From Pseudomonas sp. A-1 (GTDB taxonomy: Bacteria; Pseudomonadota; Gammaproteobacteria; Pseudomonadales; Pseudomonadaceae), in contig NZ_SSTC01000035.1 in assembly GCF_004801855.1 (NCBI RefSeq), positions 1 through 44,128 on the forward strand: a DNA stretch of 44,128 bases. The letters run 5' to 3'. The notes beneath the pieces were generated by a model that was given only the letters and a program-made list of their open reading frames with translations, searched no databases and was not told where the DNA came from. Position 1 is the first letter of the stretch, and every line of letters starts with the position of its first letter. A program made the translations under genes and the position numbers. Below are positions 20,407-27,536 of the stretch, one piece after another.

Positions 20407-21462
20407 GTGAAGAAATGGATCATGGCGCCGCTGCTGGCGTTCGCGCTGTCCCCCGTCCACGCCCAGCCCCTGAATGTCGCCAACTGGAACGACTACATCG
20501 ATCCTGCGGTGCTGGCGGATTTCACCCGGGAAACGGGGATCGAAGTCAATTACCGGACCTACGACAGCGATCAGGAAGTCTACGCGCTGCTGAAGCAGGG
20601 CGAGGCCCTGGATGTCGTGGTGCCCTCCACGGACAACTTCGGCAAGCTGATCAGGGAGGGATTGCTGCGGCCCTACGCGGCGGCCAGTCTGCCGGGGTTC
20701 GAGGCGCTCGAGCCGCTGATCATGGCGCGCGTGGCCGGCCATGATCCGACCCACGAGTACGGCGTGCCCTACCTGTGGGGCAGCATCGGCCTGGCGGTGA
20801 ACGTGCCGCAGGCTGAAGCCGCGCTGGGCGGCCCGGTGCCCAATACCTGGGGGCTGGTCTTCGACAAGGCCCTGCTGGCCAGGTTGTCCGCCTGCGGGGT
20901 GACCCTGCTCGATTCGGCCAACGACGTGACCAGCCTGCTGGCCAACTACCAGGGGCGTAGCCTCGGAACGGCCGGCGAGGCCTATGTCTCGCGGGTGCTG
21001 GAGCAGCTCGGGCGGTTGCGCCCGCATTACCGCTACATCGACAGCAGCCGCTACGTCGACGATCTGGGCAGCGGCAAGCTTTGTGTGAGCATGGCCTGGA
21101 CCGGCGATGCCCTGGCCGCTGCGGCCAAGGGGCTGCCGGTGAAGTTCATGGTGCCGGAGGAGGGCAGCCTGGTGTTCGTCGACATCCTGGCGATTCCTGC
21201 CGCCGCAAAGAACCCCGAGGAGGCGCAGGCCTTCATCCGCTACATGCTGCGCCCCGAGGTTTCCGCGCGCATTGCCCGGGCCACCTACTACCAGACGCCG
21301 AACGCCAGGGCGCGTCAGGCGCTGGAGGCGGAGGGCGGCAGCGTGCAGGCGGCGCGACTGAGTGCCGACATGTTCGGCTACCAGGCGCCGCGCGAGGAGG
21401 TCGGCAAGCTGATCGACGACTTCTGGCCGCGCCTGCTGGAGAATCGGGTAGGCGGCCGCTGA
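20407..21462 (+). CDS. Periplasmic polyamine-type substrate-binding protein (PotD/PotF/SpuD family)
   Basis: A 351-residue periplasmic binding protein. The GTG start at 20407 gives a signal peptide (MKKWIMAPLLAFALSPVHA, the M encoded by GTG, cleaved before QPLNV). An upstream in-frame ATG at 20332 has a better ribosome-binding site but would place 25 residues before the signal. Family features: NVANWNDYIDPAVLADF at the start of the mature part, DVVVPSTDNFGKLI, and AWTGDALAA followed by VFVDILAIP. Relatives bind putrescine, spermidine or similar amines for ABC uptake. No permease or ATPase gene is nearby, so it is an orphan. Codon use is somewhat less biased than in neighbours. Confidence 0.85.
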   Translation: MKKWIMAPLLAFALSPVHAQPLNVANWNDYIDPAVLADFTRETGIEVNYRTYDSDQEVYALLKQGEALDVVVPSTDNFGKLIREGLLRPYAAASLPGFEALEPLIMARVAGHDPTHEYGVPYLWGSIGLAVNVPQAEAALGGPVPNTWGLVFDKALLARLSACGVTLLDSANDVTSLLANYQGRSLGTAGEAYVSRVLEQLGRLRPHYRYIDSSRYVDDLGSGKLCVSMAWTGDALAAAAKGLPVKFMVPEEGSLVFVDILAIPAAAKNPEEAQAFIRYMLRPEVSARIARATYYQTPNARARQALEAEGGSVQAARLSADMFGYQAPREEVGKLIDDFWPRLLENRVGGR

Positions 21463-21478
21463 CGCCTTCGCCGCCCCA

Positions 21479-21506
21479 GCCCAGCCCGGCACAGTCCGGG
21501 CTGGGC
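21479..21506. terminator. Hairpin between the binding-protein gene and the convergent GH17 gene
   Basis: A perfect 11-bp stem (21479-21489 with 21496-21506) and loop CACAGT, lying between convergent stops. There is no T-run on either side, so intrinsic termination is uncertain. Confidence 0.5.
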
Positions 21507-21556
21507 ATGTCCTGCCGGACCGAGCGGCCGGGCTTTCCGCGGCGCGGGCGGGCGAC

Positions 21557-23140
21557 TCAGGCGCGCGCCGGCAGTTCCGGCAGGCTGGGCATGCCCGACG
21601 GCTGGCGGCTGCGCCACAGCACGGCGACCAGCAGCAGGCCGACCAGTCCCCAGCCCGCGGCCTGGATGTTGAGTAGGGTTTCCTGCCAGAGCATGATCGG
21701 CAGGCCGATGCCGATCAGCACGGCGAGCAGGCCGAGTTCGTCGCGCGGTCCGCGCGACGGCCAGAGGAAGAAGCTCAATGCCGGCAGCAGCATGGCGAAG
21801 GTGGGGAAGCTGCGATAGCGGGGGTCGAACACCTGGGCCATCATCAGCCAGGCGCCGGCCAGCGCAATGGCCAGCAGCAGCGTGCTGGAGCGGCTCGCCA
21901 GCCAGGTGGCCAATCGGGCGCGCCAGCCTGCCGCCGGCGGGTTGAGGTGCAGCAGCCCGCGCGCGGCGCTCAGCAGGCTCAGCAGGAGCAGGGCGCCGTG
22001 CCACAGCCACTCGCCCGGATGGCGGCTGTCCAGGCGCATCTGCTCGGCCCACAGGGTGATGACGGCGGCGGCGATGCCGGTGGCCAGCGGCAGTTGCCAG
22101 GCGGATGGCCGGGCGAGCGGAGCGCCGCCCAGCAGCAGGCCGCCGCCCAGCAGCAGGATGCTCAGGCCCAGCCAGTGCTGCCAGTCCGGCAGGTTGGATA
22201 CCGGTCCGGCCAGCACGCCCTTGTCGTTGCGGTGGGCGTCGAGCAGTCCCCAGTAGCCGCCGACGGTCCCTTCGCTGATGCGCTTCCAGGGCTGGTCGAA
22301 GGCCTCGATCAGGTTGTACTGCCAGCCGTTCTGCTCGGCCATGTCGATCACGCCGCGCATGAATCGCGCCTCGTTGACCCGGCTGGGGCGTGCATCCTCG
22401 CGCTGGCGGCCTTCGCTCGGCCAGCCGGTCTCGCCGATGAAGATCGGCTTGGGCGCATATCTTTCCTCGAACTCGTCGTGCACGCGCCTGACCTGCGCCA
22501 GTGCGCCGTCGATGCCGGTAGGGTCGTCCTCCCAGTAGGGCAGCAGGTGGATGGTGATGAAATCCACCGCCGGGGCGATCTCCGGGTGGCGCTCCCAGAA
22601 CTCCCAGACGTCGGCGTAGGTCACCGGCTGCTCGACGCGCGACTTCACCTCCTCGATCAGCGCGGTCAGGTGGCTGGCGCTGATCTCGCGGCGCAGCAGC
22701 GCCTCGTTGCCGACGATCACCGCGCTCACCACGTCCGGGTGGGCGTTGGCCATGCGGATCACCCGCTCGATCTCGCGGCGGGTCGCCTTGGGTTCGCGGC
22801 TCACCCAGGCGCCGATCATCAGCTTGAGGCCATGCTGGCGGGCCAGGTCGGGCAGGTAGTCGAGGCCGGTCACCGAGTAGGTGCGCAGGCAGTCGAAGCG
22901 CTCGGCGAGCAGGGCGACGTCGGCCTCGACGCGCTCGCGGCGGATGTTCAGCGGCTTGTTGAACGGCGACTGGTCGTGGTCGAACGGGCTGTAGGACGCG
23001 CATTGCAGCTTGTCGCTGGCCAGTTGCGGGTCGGGCAGCGGCTGCTCGCGGCCAAGGCCGTACCACAGGCCGGCGAGGGCGATCAGGGTGAACAGCAGGG
23101 ACAGGCAGTACAGCGGGAGGCAGCGCGATCGGGCGGTCAT
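21557..23140 (-). CDS. GH17-family membrane beta-glucan glycosyltransferase/glucosidase
   Basis: A 527-residue protein. An N-terminal membrane anchor (about residues 9-29) leads to a TIM-barrel GH17 domain (about 44-300), then a Trp/Leu-rich C-terminal block (about 320-520) with some seven membrane helices. Both GH17 catalytic glutamates are visible: acid/base Glu146 in VIVGNEALL and nucleophile Glu237 in FIGETGWPSEG. Related bacterial GH17 enzymes from Pseudomonas, Azotobacter and rhizobia (NdvC-like) are beta-1,3-glucan transglycosylases that build branched or cyclic glucans. That activity, probably on the periplasmic face, is the most likely one here. No NdvB-like synthase is adjacent. Confidence 0.85.
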   Translation of the reverse strand: MTARSRCLPLYCLSLLFTLIALAGLWYGLGREQPLPDPQLASDKLQCASYSPFDHDQSPFNKPLNIRRERVEADVALLAERFDCLRTYSVTGLDYLPDLARQHGLKLMIGAWVSREPKATRREIERVIRMANAHPDVVSAVIVGNEALLRREISASHLTALIEEVKSRVEQPVTYADVWEFWERHPEIAPAVDFITIHLLPYWEDDPTGIDGALAQVRRVHDEFEERYAPKPIFIGETGWPSEGRQREDARPSRVNEARFMRGVIDMAEQNGWQYNLIEAFDQPWKRISEGTVGGYWGLLDAHRNDKGVLAGPVSNLPDWQHWLGLSILLLGGGLLLGGAPLARPSAWQLPLATGIAAAVITLWAEQMRLDSRHPGEWLWHGALLLLSLLSAARGLLHLNPPAAGWRARLATWLASRSSTLLLAIALAGAWLMMAQVFDPRYRSFPTFAMLLPALSFFLWPSRGPRDELGLLAVLIGIGLPIMLWQETLLNIQAAGWGLVGLLLVAVLWRSRQPSGMPSLPELPARA

Positions 23141-23246
23141 GGTGGCACGGGGCGATAGGCGAAGCCGCGGATATTAAAGATCGCCCCGCCCGTGCGCCAG
23201 AGGCGTGCACGTTCTGTAACAGGCTGCGCGGAACATGCAGCGGTGC

Positions 23247-23471
23247 TCAGGCGTGCCGGTGCTGCCAGCGCGCTGCGGAGGATTGCTGCCTGTCGGTCTG
23301 CCGATGCTCCACGCGCTGCCAGATCTTCTCGTGCAGGAAGAAGCCGACCGAGTTGCACAGCGGTTCGACGATGGCCAGCAGGCTGCCGACGGCCAGGCTG
23401 CCGGTCAGGGCATAGGCCACGCCGAAGGCGATGCAGAAGTGCATCAGGGTGAAGGTCATGGTCTTGAGCAT
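23247..23471 (-). CDS. DUF2061 small membrane protein
   Basis: A 74-residue protein starting MLKTMTFTLMHF at ATG 23471, with GGAGG seven bases upstream. Two hydrophobic segments (about residues 5-22 and 24-42) hold the DUF2061 pattern: MHFxIAFxVAYALTGSLAVGSLLAIVEPLxN, then FFLHEKIWQR. An upstream start at 23519 has no ribosome-binding site. Its function is unknown. It lies about 106 bases upstream of the GH17 gene on the same strand and may share its transcript. Confidence 0.75.
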   Translation of the reverse strand: MLKTMTFTLMHFCIAFGVAYALTGSLAVGSLLAIVEPLCNSVGFFLHEKIWQRVEHRQTDRQQSSAARWQHRHA

Positions 23472-23651
23472 GGTGCACCTCCGCGTGGTTGAACGAGATC
23501 GGTTGTCGCCTGGTAGCAAGCATGGCTCGCGGCGGGAGGTCTGGGAAATGGCTGTCGTCGATGGATCAAATAGGTGATCTCAATCAAAAGTCGAATTGTC
23601 ACCAGTTTTTTCCGTCAAGGCCGCAGGCGCTCAAGATCAAGGGTTTGGGGC

Positions 23652-23692
23652 ACGACTAAAGTCGTCTGGTGTTCGTCGGTGGGGGTCATAAA
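23652..23692 (+). promoter_or_regulatory. Palindromic activator site and promoter of yjcH-actP
   Basis: ACGACTAAAGTCGT at 23652-23665 has perfect 6-bp arms around AA. A weak -10 (CATAAA, 23687-23692) lies so that the -35 region starts at the palindrome's edge, the geometry of a class II activator site. In pseudomonads acetate genes are activated by the LuxR-type response regulator CrbR/ErdR; assigning this site to it is inference. Confidence 0.5.
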
Positions 23693-23743
23693 GTAGCGTA
23701 CATGCCACCCAGTGGGAGGCTCGACAGACGTTGGAGACTAATA

Positions 23744-24058
23744 ATGAACAATGAAAACGTGTACCGGCAGATCTATGCCAACCCACGCTTCCAGGAACTG
23801 GTCGCCAAGCGCGGTCGTTTCGCGTGGATCCTTTCGACGATCATGCTGGTGGCCTACTTCGCCTTCATCCTCGTGATCGCCTTCGATCCGAAGGTGTTCG
23901 GCATTCCGCTCGGCCCGGATACCGTCACGACCTGGGGCATCCCGGCTGGCCTGGGCCTGATCTTCCTGGCCATCGCCCTGACCGGTGTCTACGTGCAGCG
24001 TGCCAACGGCGAGTTCGATCGCATCAACCAGGAAATCCTCAACGAGGCCCAAAAATAA
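23744..24058 (+). CDS. yjcH: DUF485 membrane protein YjcH
   Basis: A 104-residue inner-membrane protein that accompanies ActP in many proteobacteria. It has two membrane helices (about residues 27-47 and 62-84), and the DUF485 segments [16 protein letters not shown] and [16 protein letters not shown] 23744 gives the conserved [10 protein letters not shown] start. Its TAA overlaps the actP ATG (TAATG), so translation is coupled. Its precise function is not established. Confidence 0.92.
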   Translation: MNNENVYRQIYANPRFQELVAKRGRFAWILSTIMLVAYFAFILVIAFDPKVFGIPLGPDTVTTWGIPAGLGLIFLAIALTGVYVQRANGEFDRINQEILNEAQK

Positions 24059-25716
24059 TGATTGCTCGTTTCCTGAGCGCTGCAGCCCTGCTGGCAGCCT
24101 CCCCGATGCTGCTGGCGGGCGAAGCCCTGACCGGCGAAGTCCAGAAGCAGGCGACCAACTGGACCGCCATTTCCATGTTCGTGATCTTCATCGTCCTGAC
24201 GATGGGCATCACCAAGTGGGCGGCCAAGCGCAACACCTCCACCGCCGACTACTACACCGCCGGCGGCAGCATCACCGGCTTCCAGAACGGCCTGGCGATC
24301 GCCGGTGACTACATGTCCGCGGCGTCCTTCCTGGGTATTTCCGCCCTGGTGTTCACCAGCGGCTTCGACGGCCTGATCTACTCCATCGGCTTCCTGGTCG
24401 GCTGGCCGCTGATCCTGTTCCTGATGGCCGAACGCCTGCGCAACCTGGGCAAGTTCACCTTCTCCGACGTGGCGTCCTACCGTCTCGGCCAGACCCAGAT
24501 CCGCGTCCTGTCGGCCCTGGGCTCGCTGACCGTGGTCGCCTTCTACCTGATCGCCCAGATGGTCGGTGCCGGCAAGCTGATCCAGCTGCTGTTCGGTCTC
24601 GACTACTACGTCGCGGTGATCCTGGTCGGCGTGCTGATGGTCTGCTACGTGCTGTTCGGCGGCATGCTGGCCACCACCTGGGTGCAGATCATCAAGGCGG
24701 TCCTGCTGCTGTCCGGTGCCAGCTTCATGGCGCTGATGGTGATGAAGCACGTGGGCTTCGACTTCGGCTCCCTGTTCTCCGAAGCCGTGAAGATCCACAC
24801 CAAGGGCGAGGCCATCATGAGCCCCGGCGGCCTGGTGACCGATCCGGTTTCCGCGATCTCCCTGGGTCTGGCCCTGATGTTCGGTACCGCCGGTCTGCCG
24901 CACATCCTGATGCGCTTCTTCACCGTGTCTGACGCCAAGGAAGCCCGCAAGAGCGTGTTCTACGCTACCGGCTTCATCGGCTACTTCTACATCCTGACCT
25001 TCATCATCGGCTTCGGCGCGATCCTGCTGGTCAGCACCAACCCCGAGTACAAGGACGCCACTGGCGCCATCATCGGCGGCACCAACATGGTGGCCATCCA
25101 CCTGGCCAACGCCGTCGGCGGCAACCTGTTCCTCGGCTTCATCTCCGCCGTGGCCTTCGCCACCATCCTGGCGGTGGTTGCCGGTCTGACCCTGGCTGGC
25201 GCCTCGGCCGTGTCCCACGACCTGTACGCCTGCGTGATCAAGAAGGGCAAGGCCAAGGAAGAGGACGAGATGAAGGTGACCAAGCGCACCACCCTGGCTC
25301 TGGGTGTGGTCGCGATCCTGCTGGGTATCGCCTTCGAGAAGCAGAATATCGCCTTCATGGTGGGTCTGGCCTTCTCCATCGCCGCCAGCTGCAACTTCCC
25401 GGTCCTGTTCCTCTCCATGTACTGGAAGAACCTGACCACCCGCGGCGCGCTGATCGGTGGTGCACTGGGGCTGTTCACCGCGCTGGTCCTGACCATCCTC
25501 AGCCCGACCGTCTGGGTGCAGGTGCTGGGCAACGCCGAGGCGATCTTCCCGTACTCCTACCCGGCGCTGTTCTCGGTGGCTGTTGCCTTCATCGGCATCT
25601 GGTTCTTCTCGATCACCGACAAGTCCAAGATGGCCAGCGACGAGCGCGAGCGTTTCTTCCCGCAGTTCGTGCGTTCGCAGACCGGCCTGGGTGCCACTGG
25701 TGCGGTAGCGCACTAA
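24058..25716 (+). CDS. actP: Cation/acetate symporter ActP
   Basis: A sodium:solute symporter-family permease (552 residues) for acetate and related short monocarboxylates. It has an N-terminal signal-like segment (about residues 1-21) followed by about 13 membrane helices. Family motifs seen: [35 protein letters not shown] and [22 protein letters not shown]. It overlaps yjcH by one base. It follows an activator-like palindrome and ends with a strong terminator, so yjcH-actP is a two-gene operon. Acetyl-CoA synthetase (acs) is not in the window. Confidence 0.96.
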   Translation: MIARFLSAAALLAASPMLLAGEALTGEVQKQATNWTAISMFVIFIVLTMGITKWAAKRNTSTADYYTAGGSITGFQNGLAIAGDYMSAASFLGISALVFTSGFDGLIYSIGFLVGWPLILFLMAERLRNLGKFTFSDVASYRLGQTQIRVLSALGSLTVVAFYLIAQMVGAGKLIQLLFGLDYYVAVILVGVLMVCYVLFGGMLATTWVQIIKAVLLLSGASFMALMVMKHVGFDFGSLFSEAVKIHTKGEAIMSPGGLVTDPVSAISLGLALMFGTAGLPHILMRFFTVSDAKEARKSVFYATGFIGYFYILTFIIGFGAILLVSTNPEYKDATGAIIGGTNMVAIHLANAVGGNLFLGFISAVAFATILAVVAGLTLAGASAVSHDLYACVIKKGKAKEEDEMKVTKRTTLALGVVAILLGIAFEKQNIAFMVGLAFSIAASCNFPVLFLSMYWKNLTTRGALIGGALGLFTALVLTILSPTVWVQVLGNAEAIFPYSYPALFSVAVAFIGIWFFSITDKSKMASDERERFFPQFVRSQTGLGATGAVAH

Positions 25717-25743
25717 GCGGCACGCTCAACCGAGCCAAGCAAG

Positions 25744-25775
25744 AAGGGGCAGCCTGCGGGCTGCCCCTTTTTGTT
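25744..25775 (+). terminator. Intrinsic terminator after actP
   Basis: A perfect 11-bp stem (AAGGGGCAGCC at 25744-25754 with 25759-25769), loop TGCG, then TTTTGTTTGTT. Confidence 0.92.
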
Positions 25776-25869
25776 TGTTGGCGGCTTTTCTCCGCCGCCA
25801 TGGCGCAGTTCCTTTCCTGCCGCCGGTCGCTGTGATAGAAGGCGGGCCTGTCATTTCAGGAGTGTCCGT

Positions 25870-26298
25870 GTGGATCCGGAATCCATCGTTTACGGTTGCA
25901 TCCGCGACTGTCCGGACGGCGATCCGCAGGAGCGGCGCGTTCGCCGGCTGCACAACCGGCGCATGCTCGACGAGCTGCCGGATATCGGCGCGCTGGCGCT
26001 GCTCAGCCGGCCGATGTTCTCCTTCTGTCGCTTCGAGGGCGATGGCCTGTACCAGACCCAGGTGATCCATTTCGGCGCCAGTTACCGTGCCGTGGAATAC
26101 GAGTGGGTGGCCTGGCTGAAGCAGTTCGAGGCCCTGCTCGGGCGACTGTACTGGTCCAGTGCGGTGGTGCACCTGGATACCGAGCTGCGCGGTTTCCACA
26201 CCTTCCGCTGGGAAAGCGAACAGGGCTGCCATCATCCGGGCGAGGGCGTGCTGCGCATGCGCTGCGCCTGGGAGCACGAGGGTGGCGTGCGCGGCTGA
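25870..26298 (+). CDS. Unknown protein, 142 residues
   Basis: I do not recognise this protein. The GTG start at 25870 follows AGGAG at good spacing, and the frame has the strong GC3 bias of real genes here. It is predicted soluble, without signal peptide or membrane helix. It begins MDPESIVYGCIRDCPDGDPQ and is rich in aromatic and acidic residues, with five cysteines (residues about 10, 14, 53, 120 and 131) and a CHH triplet near the C-terminus. A CX3C pair near the start and the Cys/His cluster near the end could bind a metal, but that is speculation. It is transcribed away from actP, after its terminator, and is convergent with yheU. Confidence 0.7.
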   Translation: MDPESIVYGCIRDCPDGDPQERRVRRLHNRRMLDELPDIGALALLSRPMFSFCRFEGDGLYQTQVIHFGASYRAVEYEWVAWLKQFEALLGRLYWSSAVVHLDTELRGFHTFRWESEQGCHHPGEGVLRMRCAWEHEGGVRG

Positions 26299-26324
26299 GG
26301 CGGGGAGGGGGCTGGGCGCGGCGC

Positions 26325-26552
26325 TCAGTCCAGCCATTCGGCCGGGGCGTCGCGGCGCAGCATCAGCTGGCACTGCTGGCTGTCCGGGTCGAAGGCGATG
26401 ATCGCCTCGCCGCGCTGCAGGGCCTGGCGCACCCGCGCGACGCGGGTGTCCAGCGGCGTGTCGTCGCCGTTGTCGGTGCCCTCGCGGGTGACGAAGTCCT
26501 CGATCAGGCGGGTCAGGGTGGCGGGCTCGAGCAGGTCGTGGGGAATCAGCAT
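26325..26552 (-). CDS. YheU family protein (UPF0270)
   Basis: A 75-residue protein starting MLIPHDLLEPATLTRLIEDF at ATG 26552, the canonical YheU N-terminus; VTREGTDNGDDTPLD is also typical. The function of the family is unknown. The longer frame up to 26588 would add twelve unrelated residues and is rejected. It lies 55 bases downstream of the CsoR-family gene on the same strand and may be the third gene of that unit. Confidence 0.88.
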   Translation of the reverse strand: MLIPHDLLEPATLTRLIEDFVTREGTDNGDDTPLDTRVARVRQALQRGEAIIAFDPDSQQCQLMLRRDAPAEWLD

Positions 26553-26607
26553 GGGGCATCTCGGCGACGCAGCGTCCCTGCTGCTCACGGGCGATCCTGG
26601 CGGGCGT

Positions 26608-26874
26608 TCAGGTGTATTTGGTGAAGATCGCGCGCACCCGGCTGAGGGTCGCGCGGCTGTCCTGTTCGGGATCGAGCACCGCCTCCTCCAGCAGGCACGC
26701 GAGCATTTCCTGGTAGGCGCGGTCCAGTGCCTTGCGCGCCGCGGCGAATTGCTGGGCGATCGCCTCGCAGTCCTCGCCGCGGCGGATCATCGCCTGCAGG
26801 CCGCGGACCTGACCCTCGATACGGGCCAGGCGCTTGAGCATGGCGTCCTGCTGGTGGGGGGGCGTGTCACTCAT
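26608..26874 (-). CDS. CsoR/FrmR/RcnR-family (DUF156) transcriptional repressor, unusual ligand set
   Basis: An 88-residue all-helical repressor. The core LKRLARIEGQVRGLQAMIRRGEDCEAIAQQ (residues 13-42, in parts) is diagnostic. Members sense Cu(I), Ni/Co, formaldehyde or persulfide through a conserved Cys on helix 2 plus ligands about 25 and 29 residues later. Here Cys36 is kept, but the position 25 residues on (His in CsoR, FrmR and RcnR) is Leu61. A second Cys is at 60, and position 65 is Ala. So the ligand pattern is neither CsoR, RcnR nor CstR, and the effector is unknown. The start overlaps the end of the heme-protein gene by 8 bases, showing tight coupling. Confidence 0.9.
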   Translation of the reverse strand: MSDTPPHQQDAMLKRLARIEGQVRGLQAMIRRGEDCEAIAQQFAAARKALDRAYQEMLACLLEEAVLDPEQDSRATLSRVRAIFTKYT

Positions 26875-27424
26875 TCGGGGTATCCAGGGTTCGACGCAGG
26901 GTGAAGGCGCCGCGCAGCTCGCCGAGGGCGAAGCCGCGGGCCTGGTCCTGCGGATAGCGTTGATCGATCACTGCGGCCAGTTCCGGCTTGAGCTTGCTGC
27001 CGTGGCAGGCCAGGCAGGGCTCGCCGGTGGGGATGGCCTTCATCAGGCGGAATTCGCCATCGACCACCTCGGCATGCCTGAGTTCGGCCACCGGCTCGCC
27101 GGCGGCGGCACGCGCGGCGAACTGCTCCAGCACCTGGCGCTCCCAGGCGTCCGGCGCGTTGTTCGGGTTGCGCACCTTCAGCGCGGTACGGCCGACCCGC
27201 CATGGCGCCTGGCTGTGCTGGGCGGCGATCTGCGGTGCGAGCAGCTGGCAGGCTTCCACGGCCTTGACCGGGCCACCATCCTGCATGGCTGCCTTCACGG
27301 TGTCCAGCAGCTGCTGCTGGAACGGCGGAATCAGTGCGGCGCCCTCGGCGGCGAGCTGCTGGGTGTCGGCGGCCATGGCCGGAGCGGCGAGGGTGGCGAG
27401 CAGGGCGAGACTGGCAATGCGCAT
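26867..27424 (-). CDS. Periplasmic monoheme c-type DUF3365 protein
   Basis: A 185-residue exported protein. It has a signal peptide (MRIASLALLATLAAPAMA, cleaved before ADTQQL), a helical N-terminal part with Cys59, and a DUF3365/Tll0287-like domain. One CXXCH heme-attachment site, CLACH, is at residues 137-141 in the context PTGEPCLACHG. AGGAG precedes the ATG. DUF3365 domains are often fused to sensor kinases, and stand-alone versions are thought to sense redox state or small ligands; here it stands alone. It is first in a unit with the CsoR-family repressor and possibly yheU, behind a promoter that carries an operator-like inverted repeat. Confidence 0.85.
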   Translation of the reverse strand: MRIASLALLATLAAPAMAADTQQLAAEGAALIPPFQQQLLDTVKAAMQDGGPVKAVEACQLLAPQIAAQHSQAPWRVGRTALKVRNPNNAPDAWERQVLEQFAARAAAGEPVAELRHAEVVDGEFRLMKAIPTGEPCLACHGSKLKPELAAVIDQRYPQDQARGFALGELRGAFTLRRTLDTPNE

Positions 27425-27454
27425 GGAGAACTCCTGTAGGTGGCGCTTTCAAGG

Positions 27455-27468
27455 TACTGTGGGGAGTA
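27455..27468 (-). promoter_or_regulatory. Candidate operator of the CsoR/RcnR-family repressor
   Basis: TACTGTGGGGAGTA (as read on the plus strand): TACT and AGTA arms around a G-rich six-base core. It resembles the RcnR/FrmR operator form TACT-G(n)-N-AGTA. It covers part of the predicted -10 box of the heme-protein promoter, so binding would block transcription of the repressor's own operon. Confidence 0.55.
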
Positions 27469-27493
27469 TCTTGGGGCGGCCGGCCAAAAGCAA
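27465..27493 (-). promoter_or_regulatory. Candidate promoter of the heme protein-repressor operon
   Basis: On the minus strand: TTGCTT (27488-27493), a 17-base spacer, GATACT (27465-27470). The -35 hexamer overlaps the tail of the mnmC terminator. Confidence 0.45.
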
Positions 27494-27516
27494 TCGCCGG
27501 GAGTCGCTCCGGCGAT
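27488..27516 (-). terminator. Terminator of mnmC
   Basis: ATCGCCGG (27493-27500) pairs with CCGGCGAT (27509-27516) around an 8-base loop. On the minus strand it is followed by TGCTTTTGG, some 20 bases after the mnmC stop. Confidence 0.65.
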
Positions 27517-27536
27517 GTATGGCGCTGGCGCGGCCG

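Noticed and set aside
20065-23500. A genomic island integrated at tRNA-Ser
   Set aside because: No integrase, no direct repeat of the tRNA 3' end and no mobility gene. Kept only as a low-level possibility in the findings.
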